This document shows positions 14,773 to 19,030 of a stretch of DNA of 19,030 nucleotides, piece after piece. Position 1 is the stretch's first letter. Every line of letters starts with the position of its first letter. The stretch comes from Ruminococcus sp. UBA4385 (GTDB taxonomy: Bacteria > Bacillota_A > Clostridia > Oscillospirales > Ruminococcaceae): the NCBI GenBank assembly GCA_002391065.1, contig DGRP01000020.1, positions 1 through 19,030 of the forward strand, in the 5' to 3' direction. A model generated the notes under the pieces. The model made no database searches. It had not been told where the DNA came from and saw nothing but the letters and a program-made list of their open reading frames with translations. A program made the translations under genes and the position numbers.

Positions 14773-15729
14773 CTATTTTACATCAAAGCAGCCGAGAAAG
14801 CGCATTTTAAGCTCGGTGCTTTCGGTTAGCTTGATATATTTTTCGTAAGAGCACTCAGCACATTCTATCACATACTGATATTCACCGAGCTCGGTTTTAT
14901 TCGGGCGGTCGTGTATCGTTACAAGAGTTATGCCCTGTGCATCAATTGCGCTCATAAGCTCGGGAAGATCGTCTGCGCTGCCATCTGCAATAAACGCTGT
15001 GCGCTCAGCCTTTGCAGTGGCAGGCTCCTGCATAGACAGCACATAGAAACGTGTTTTGTTGCTGTCATTATTCTGAATAGCAGCGGCGAGGACTTCAAGT
15101 CCGTAAACATCAGCGCAGGCAGCAGATGCTATCGCCGCACATGAATGGTCTCCGTTTTCGGAGACCATTTTTGCTCCCTCGGCAGTACTGGAGACCTCTA
15201 TCACTTCGGCATTCGGGAGATTAGCTTCGAGCCACTCCTTTCCCTGTGCGATACCCTGTTTGTGGGAATAAACTGTCTTAATGTCGGAAACCTCGGTTTC
15301 GGGAAGAACGAGAAGATTCTGGTTTATCGGCAGCTCTACCTCGCCCACTACGGAAACCGTTGTATCAGCTATAAGAATATCGACATAGTCCGTGACCGCA
15401 CCGCCGATAGTGTTTTCCTGAGGGATAACCGCAAAGCCGCTGTCTCCGCTTATCAGCGCATCGACCGCATCTCCGACTGTTTCATAAGGCACATAGCTGC
15501 CCTTGCCGTCAAAGAAAACGCCGCAGGCTTCCTGAGTGTAGGTACCCTCAGGGCCAAGGTAGCTGACCTTAGCAGTATCGGCATTTATTTCGGCAGAGAC
15601 TTCAGGGAGCTCCTCTGCCGCCGATGAGCTGACAGCCTTGCTTTCCGAAGAGCTGTCTGCTGTATTGTCGCCGCAGCCTGTCAGAATAAAAGCCGCAGCA
15701 ATAGCAGTAATGAGAATTTGTTTTTTCAT
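14773..15729 (-). CDS. Lipoprotein with prephenate dehydratase and ACT domains
   Basis: This 318-aa protein starts with a lipoprotein signal peptide (KKQ, hydrophobic core, LTGC with Cys19) and a Ser/Glu-rich linker to about residue 53. The rest is prephenate dehydratase of the PheA type: YLGPEGTYTQEA (57-68), IPQENTIGG, SHKQGIAQGKEWL and the catalytic NKTRF (Thr226). An ACT domain follows, in which the usual GAL and ESRP motifs that bind phenylalanine read DDL and HDRP. The family normally converts prephenate to phenylpyruvate in the cytoplasm; export as a lipoprotein is very unusual and the altered ACT motifs suggest loss of Phe feedback. A role as an external binding protein is also possible. 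It ends 10 bp from the lipase-like gene (convergent). Promoters come from a repeat array upstream. Confidence 0.88.
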   Translation of the reverse strand: MKKQILITAIAAAFILTGCGDNTADSSSESKAVSSSAAEELPEVSAEINADTAKVSYLGPEGTYTQEACGVFFDGKGSYVPYETVGDAVDALISGDSGFAVIPQENTIGGAVTDYVDILIADTTVSVVGEVELPINQNLLVLPETEVSDIKTVYSHKQGIAQGKEWLEANLPNAEVIEVSSTAEGAKMVSENGDHSCAAIASAACADVYGLEVLAAAIQNNDSNKTRFYVLSMQEPATAKAERTAFIADGSADDLPELMSAIDAQGITLVTIHDRPNKTELGEYQYVIECAECSYEKYIKLTESTELKMRFLGCFDVK

Positions 15730-15761
15730 AATGAATCACCGTCCAAAAGCTTTGCAGCAGT

Positions 15762-15770
15762 ATTATACCA
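15762..15770 (-). promoter_or_regulatory. Extended -10 (TGGTATAAT) closest to the prephenate dehydratase lipoprotein gene
   Basis: The minus strand reads TGGTATAAT (TG-N-TATAAT), giving a leader of about 26 nt to ATG 15729. No good -35 is seen, as is tolerable for an extended -10. Another copy lies at 15878-15886. Confidence 0.5.
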
Positions 15771-15793
15771 TATAAGCGTAAGCGTTATGGTAT

Positions 15794-15886
15794 AATTGCC
15801 CGATATGCAGGGAGCAGAACTTTGTTCTGCGTATCTGCAAGGGCGTTTAGATAAATTATAATGAATGTTTTGCATTCATTATACCA
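15794..15886. repeat. Dispersed palindromic repeat, copy 2, with internal hairpin
   Basis: Same element as 7062-7122, with 22 extra bases inserted between ATATGCA and TATCTG; the extra bases form their own hairpin (GCAGAAC/GTTCTGC). The outer pairing GCCC/GGGC and GATA/TATC is kept. With the flanking bases, the ends are TGGTATAAT (15788-15796) and ATTATACCA (15878-15886), a 9-bp inverted repeat. Confidence 0.78.
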
Positions 15887-15897
15887 TATAAGCGTTC

Positions 15898-15931
15898 TGG
15901 TATAATTGTCCGCTATGCGTTCATTATACCA
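15898..15931. repeat. Shortened copy of the palindromic repeat
   Basis: TGGTATAAT and ATTATACCA enclose only TGTCCGCTATGCGTTC, as if the centre of the unit were deleted. It follows copy 2 after a short ATATAAGCG spacer also present at 15770-15778. Confidence 0.65.
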
Positions 15932-15950
15932 TATCATTATTATTTGTCAA
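15923..15950 (-). promoter_or_regulatory. Upstream promoter in the repeat array (minus strand)
   Basis: TTGACA (15945-15950), a 16-bp spacer and TATAAT (15923-15928) within TGGTATAAT. Transcripts would cross the whole repeat array, about 185 nt of leader, before the prephenate dehydratase lipoprotein gene. Confidence 0.65.
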
Positions 15951-15954
15951 CCGA

Positions 15955-16140
15955 AAGAGAAAAAAGAGCAGCTATCTCCGTTTGGGGATAGCTGCTTCAG
16001 TCTGTCGATAAACTCAAAATAGTGCAGATTTTGCCTCGTCAGGTCTGTACATTCGGCAGGGAAAACCCTGCACCGCCTTACGCCGATACTCAGTTGTATC
16101 TTTTCAATTGCAGCCGCTGAGCAGAATAGTGCAGACTAAT
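15955..16140 (-). ncRNA. Candidate small structured RNA (unassigned)
   Basis: No gene is visible between 15730 and 16306. On the minus strand this part holds a weak promoter-like TTGCAC-19-TATTCT (about 16125-16155), a GCAGGG-TTTT-CCCTGC hairpin near 16060 and ends at a good intrinsic terminator (15967-15996, then TTTTTT). AATAGTGCAGA occurs twice (about 16018 and 16126). It matches no RNA family I know; it could equally be a dispersed intergenic repeat. Confidence 0.3.
15967..15996 (-). terminator. Intrinsic terminator downstream of guaA / candidate small RNA
   Basis: AGCAGCTATC pairs with GATAGCTGCT around a short loop; on the minus strand it is followed by CTTTTTTCTC. Confidence 0.8.
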
Positions 16141-16180
16141 AAGTCTAGTGCAAGACAGACTCGGCTGGAGTGAGGGGAGA

Positions 16181-16222
16181 TGGGGCTTCGCCCCATTTGC
16201 CCCACTGGGGCTATCGCCCCAG
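16181..16222. repeat. Pair of GC-rich hairpins (TGGGGC...GCCCCA)
   Basis: TGGGGC-TTC-GCCCCA (16181-16195) and CTGGGGC-TATC-GCCCCAG (16205-16222) stand side by side. Such GGGGC/GCCCC hairpins look like intergenic repeat sequence rather than coding DNA. Confidence 0.55.
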
Positions 16223-16254
16223 ACCCCTTTTAAAAGAACTTTTGCAACAAGCAG

Positions 16255-16282
16255 AGCCTTGCCTGATTTGTCAGGCAAGGCT
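16255..16282. terminator. Strong hairpin just after guaA
   Basis: AGCCTTGCCTGA pairs perfectly with TCAGGCAAGGCT around TTTG, 24 nt past the guaA stop codon. The T-rich tail is on the plus strand only (CTTTTGGCTTTTTA), so on the guaA strand it may act as an RNA-stabilising or weak terminator hairpin. Confidence 0.5.
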
Positions 16283-16305
16283 TTTGGCTTTTTATAGGGG
16301 GAGGG

Positions 16306-17850
16306 TTATTCCCACTCCACCGTTCCCGGCGGTTTAGATGTGATATCATAAACTACCCTGTTTACGTGCTCAACCTCGTTGCAGAGACGGTTCGATACTC
16401 TTGCGAGCACCTCATAGGGTATGCGTGCCCAGTCAGCGGTCATGAAGTCATCGGTTGTGACTGCTCTTATCGCCACAAGATGATCGTAGGTACGGTGGTC
16501 GCCCATGACGCCCACTGTACGCACATCGGGCAGGACTGCAAAGAACTGGCTCAGTTCAGGCTCAATACCGCTTCTGGCGATCTCATCACGCATGACGGCA
16601 TCAGCTTCCTGGAGTATCTTTATCTTCTCTTCAGTGATCTCACCGATGATACGGACACCCAGTCCCGGCCCCGGGAAAGGCTGTCTCCATACAAGCTCCT
16701 TCGGTATGCCAAGCTTCTCTCCGACTTTTCTGACTTCGTCTTTGAAAAGGTCGGCCAGCGGCTCTATAACACCGTCAAAGTGAATGTCCTTAGGCATTTT
16801 TACCTGATTGTGATGCGTCTTTATCGTGGCTGCATCACCCTTGCCGCTTTCGATGCGGTCAGGGTAAATTGTGCCCTGTGCAAAGAATCCCTCAGCGGCT
16901 TCCTCTCTTATCTTGTCCCAGAATACTTTATAGAACTCAGTTCCGATAATGTTTCTCTTTTTCTCAGGGTCGGTCACGCCTGCAAGCTTCGAGATGAACT
17001 CCTTCTGACAGTTCACTCTTACAAATCTCATGTCGAAAAGTGAGGTGAAGGTCTTCTCAACAAAGTCGCCCTCGTTTTTTCTCATAAGTCCCTGATCTAC
17101 AAACACGCAGGTAAGCTGATTCCCGACTGCACGGCTCAGAAGTCCTGCCGCTACCGATGAATCAACTCCGCCCGAAAGCCCGAGCACTACCTTCTTGTCC
17201 CCGATCTGCTCCCTGAGCTTTCTAACTGTATTCTCGATAAAGTTATCCATGACCCAGTCGCCTTTGCAGCCGCAAACATCATAAAGGAAATTCCTGAGTA
17301 TCACCTTTCCGTATTCACTGTGAGTGACCTCGGGGTGGAACTGTACGGCGTAGAGATTCTCCGCCTCGTTTTCCATAGCTGCACAGGGGCAGTCCGCCGA
17401 GGCTGCCGTTATGCTGAAGCCCTCAGGCACACGGCTGATATAGTCAGTATGGCTCATCCAGACAACGTTCCTGTCGGGAACACCCTTAAACAGTTTGCTT
17501 TCAGCCTTTATATCTATCTCTATCTTTCCGTATTCGCTCTTCTCGCAGGAGGAAACCTTGCCCCTTCTCATCCATGCCATAAGCTGACAGCCATAGCAGA
17601 TTCCGAGCACAGGTATGCCAAGGCTGAGTATCTCAGGGTCATAGTGCGGCGAAGTCTCATCATATACAGAATTCGGTCCGCCAGTAAAAATGATACCCTT
17701 GTAGTTCTGAGCCTTTATCTCCTCAAGTGGAGTGTCGAAGCTTTTTATCTCGGCATATACCGAGTGGTCTCGTACTCTTCTTGCGATTAGCTGATTATAC
17801 TGACCGCCGAAGTCAAGCACAAGTATTTTCTCATGCTGAATTTCCGCCAT
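16306..17850 (-). CDS. guaA: GMP synthase (glutamine-hydrolysing)
   Basis: This 514-aa protein converts XMP, ATP and glutamine to GMP in the cytoplasm. The N-terminal class I glutamine amidotransferase has FTGGPNSVYDE, the nucleophile Cys85 in GICYGCQLM, and His172/Glu174 in QFHPEVTHSEYG. The ATP-pyrophosphatase domain starts with LSGGVDSS (226-232), and the C-terminal dimerisation domain carries RQPFPGPGLGVRI and ends VYDITSKPPGTVEWE, as in full-length GuaA. The length is normal for the family. AAGGATG lies upstream of the ATG. It is a single-gene unit with its own promoter. The leader is only about 25 nt, so no purine riboswitch fits. Confidence 0.98.
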   Translation of the reverse strand: MAEIQHEKILVLDFGGQYNQLIARRVRDHSVYAEIKSFDTPLEEIKAQNYKGIIFTGGPNSVYDETSPHYDPEILSLGIPVLGICYGCQLMAWMRRGKVSSCEKSEYGKIEIDIKAESKLFKGVPDRNVVWMSHTDYISRVPEGFSITAASADCPCAAMENEAENLYAVQFHPEVTHSEYGKVILRNFLYDVCGCKGDWVMDNFIENTVRKLREQIGDKKVVLGLSGGVDSSVAAGLLSRAVGNQLTCVFVDQGLMRKNEGDFVEKTFTSLFDMRFVRVNCQKEFISKLAGVTDPEKKRNIIGTEFYKVFWDKIREEAAEGFFAQGTIYPDRIESGKGDAATIKTHHNQVKMPKDIHFDGVIEPLADLFKDEVRKVGEKLGIPKELVWRQPFPGPGLGVRIIGEITEEKIKILQEADAVMRDEIARSGIEPELSQFFAVLPDVRTVGVMGDHRTYDHLVAIRAVTTDDFMTADWARIPYEVLARVSNRLCNEVEHVNRVVYDITSKPPGTVEWE

Positions 17851-17882
17851 TGGATCACATCCTTAGAAAAAATGTCGGAAAT

Positions 17883-17912
17883 ATTATAGCACATTTTCCG
17901 CTGTTTTGTCTA
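17883..17912 (-). promoter_or_regulatory. Promoter of guaA
   Basis: On the minus strand TAGACA (17907-17912), an 18-bp spacer and TATAAT (17883-17888), followed by a short leader with AAGGATG before ATG 17850. Confidence 0.8.
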
Positions 17913-18020
17913 TAGTTTTTTTCATACTTCCCGTTAATTTTTTATTTCGGACACAAAAAAAGGCTTTCCGTCCTTTTTCCAAACTGTAATCAAAGAGACA
18001 CCAAAGTTATTAAAATGTAA

Positions 18021-18049
18021 TTGACATTAACTGTTCTTTGTGCTATAAT
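18021..18049 (+). promoter_or_regulatory. Perfect consensus promoter of the small lipoprotein gene
   Basis: TTGACA (18021-18026), exactly 17 bp, TATAAT (18044-18049). Transcription would begin near 18056, leaving a leader of about 45 nt with AAAGGAG before the start codon. Confidence 0.9.
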
Positions 18050-18101
18050 GCAGGCAGAAAGCGGGAAACGCTGAAATATAAACAACAAAGGAGATAATAA
18101 T

Positions 18102-18917
18102 TTGAAAAAGATACTTACCGCACTTATTGCTCTGTCGCTTGCAGCTGCGATGACTGCCTGCGGCTCTACAGACGATTCAAGCTCCGAGAGCGCAGCTCCC
18201 AAGGCTGCTGAGCAGACCTCTTCCGCAGCTGCCGAGGACAACACAGCAGAGAAAGAAGAGGACAAGCCCGAAGAATCTGCGGCTGAGAATACCGCTGCCG
18301 AGGATACCGCTTCCGAGGATACATCTGAGGCAGAAGCCGAGACCGATGCTGCTTCCAATGAGGAGCTTCATAAGCAGGCTGTTGAGGCAATAAAGCCCTT
18401 TGCAGATGTAGAATTCACTTCAGGCTTTGATGAGAAGTACACTTTTATGCAGCTTTATGATATGGGCCTTGCAAACATCACAGCCGGTATGCCTTATTGT
18501 CTCGTTCCCGAGGGCGCATCGGCAGGCTCTTCGTACTATACTCTGCATTACACCGAAGACGGTCAGGAGTGGAAGGTATCAGAAACCTTCTTCCAGACGC
18601 TTGCAGGCAAGAACTTCTATTTTGCAGCCGATGACGGAAACATAGTAAAGATCGAGTGGCAGACAGCGGAGACAAATGCTCTTCCGAAGGCAATTGTTTA
18701 CAGCCTTGATGTCAGCGACTACACTATGACACCCTCTAAAACGTATGATACGCTCTTTAATGAGCTTGTTAAAAAGCCTGACGGAGGTGAATATACTACA
18801 CCGACCGCATATCAGTTTGATGTTACCTATGACGGCGGCAAGACCTACTCCTGTGTGTTTATGGACATCGAGACAGAGCAAACTCTCTTTGACGGTCAGA
18901 TCACTCTGCCCGATTAG
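18102..18917 (+). CDS. Lipoprotein of unknown function (TTG start)
   Basis: The 271-aa frame starts at TTG 18102-18104, placed 8 nt after AAAGGAG; no ATG fits. MKKILTALIALSLAAAMTAC is a lipoprotein signal peptide with acylated Cys20. Residues about 21-90 are a low-complexity Ser/Ala/Glu/Asp/Thr linker, expected to hold the domain away from the membrane. The rest, about 180 residues, looks like a folded beta-rich domain with Tyr/Thr-rich strands (FMQLYDMG, SYYTLHYTEDGQEWKVSE, QFDVTYDGGKTYSCVFMD). I do not recognise the family. It has a very strong promoter but a weak start codon, and its own terminator. Confidence 0.85.
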   Translation: MKKILTALIALSLAAAMTACGSTDDSSSESAAPKAAEQTSSAAAEDNTAEKEEDKPEESAAENTAAEDTASEDTSEAEAETDAASNEELHKQAVEAIKPFADVEFTSGFDEKYTFMQLYDMGLANITAGMPYCLVPEGASAGSSYYTLHYTEDGQEWKVSETFFQTLAGKNFYFAADDGNIVKIEWQTAETNALPKAIVYSLDVSDYTMTPSKTYDTLFNELVKKPDGGEYTTPTAYQFDVTYDGGKTYSCVFMDIETEQTLFDGQITLPD

Positions 18918-18935
18918 AGGTTATATAGAAAAACA

Positions 18936-18969
18936 GAGCCTCGGGATTTTTCCCGAGGCTCACTTTTTG
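18936..18969 (+). terminator. Intrinsic terminator of the small lipoprotein gene
   Basis: GAGCCTCGGGA pairs with TCCCGAGGCTC around TTTT, then ACTTTTTGC. Confidence 0.92.
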
Positions 18970-19030
18970 CTATAGGCAACACCGCACGACCTTTGTGCAT
19001 CAGATGCGCCGTCCAGATTTTCGTCAGATT

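Noticed and set aside
16000..16160. T-box or other known riboswitch
   Set aside because: The GGCGGTGCAGGG segment recalls a T-box at first sight, but the AGGGTGGNACCGCG core and a specifier loop are absent.
16090..16278. Minus-strand open frame of 62 codons after guaA
   Set aside because: It is built from the terminator-like hairpin and GGGGC hairpins, has no ribosome site, and its composition is not protein-like.
16366..17043. Plus-strand open frame of 225 codons inside guaA
   Set aside because: It is antisense to the conserved guaA frame, an effect of GuaA codon usage.
17851..17920. Purine riboswitch before guaA
   Set aside because: The predicted leader is about 25 nt, and no purine-aptamer-like helices are visible up to the promoter.
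1..19030. CRISPR array, insertion sequence or recombinase
   Set aside because: No regularly spaced repeats and no transposase or integrase motifs on either strand.

Overview
The window looks like a chromosomal segment of a gut Clostridia member, most likely Ruminococcus or a close Oscillospiraceae relative. The grounds are Firmicutes-type AGGAGG ribosome sites, TTGACA/TATAAT promoters, AES-rich lipoprotein linkers and an NPGTG-ended surface protein. This is an inference from style and protein families, not from a search.

Left part (1-5290): visibly AT-rich (about one third G+C by eye, against nearer one half further right) and accessory in character. After the 3' end of a partial gene and a shared terminator, four minus-strand genes form one operon read from 5183 to 367: an AAA+ ATPase and a subtilisin-like protease matching the IetA/IetS anti-phage or plasmid-stability pair, a small RNase H/RuvC-fold protein, and a eukaryote-like Ser/Thr kinase. 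The operon starts at a consensus promoter carrying two direct repeats 21 bp apart, and the ATPase ends in a helix-turn-helix-like segment, suggesting self-regulation. The block abuts the 3' side of a tRNA-Thr(CGT) gene (5331-5403), a typical island position.

Middle (5596-12366, minus strand): an alpha/beta hydrolase and an iron-sulfur-flavoprotein-like reductase form a two-gene operon. Next is the most unusual locus, a tightly coupled three-gene operon (read 10911 to 7201) of a ClpP-type protease with an intact Ser-His-Asp triad, a VirD4/TraG-like ATPase without membrane segments, and a ClpX-like unfoldase with a zinc finger, a long insert and an altered ClpP-docking region. Upstream, behind its own terminator, is an unknown 436-aa protein with a possible degenerate macro domain and an XRE-associated-like C-terminal region.

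Right part (12450-19030): a divergent, secreted class-3-lipase-like protein with a sortase-type C-terminus; a lipoprotein whose mature part is a prephenate dehydratase plus ACT domain; a 576-bp gene-free stretch with palindromic repeats and a possible small RNA; guaA (GMP synthase); and a small TTG-started lipoprotein with a perfect consensus promoter. The palindromic repeat near 15.8 kb also lies upstream of the flavoprotein gene at 7.1 kb, and in both places its end supplies an extended -10 (TGGTATAAT), so it may be a mobile promoter/leader element.

Two candidate systems therefore stand out: an expanded IetAS operon, and a ClpP/VirD4-like/ClpX-like operon for which I know no described function.
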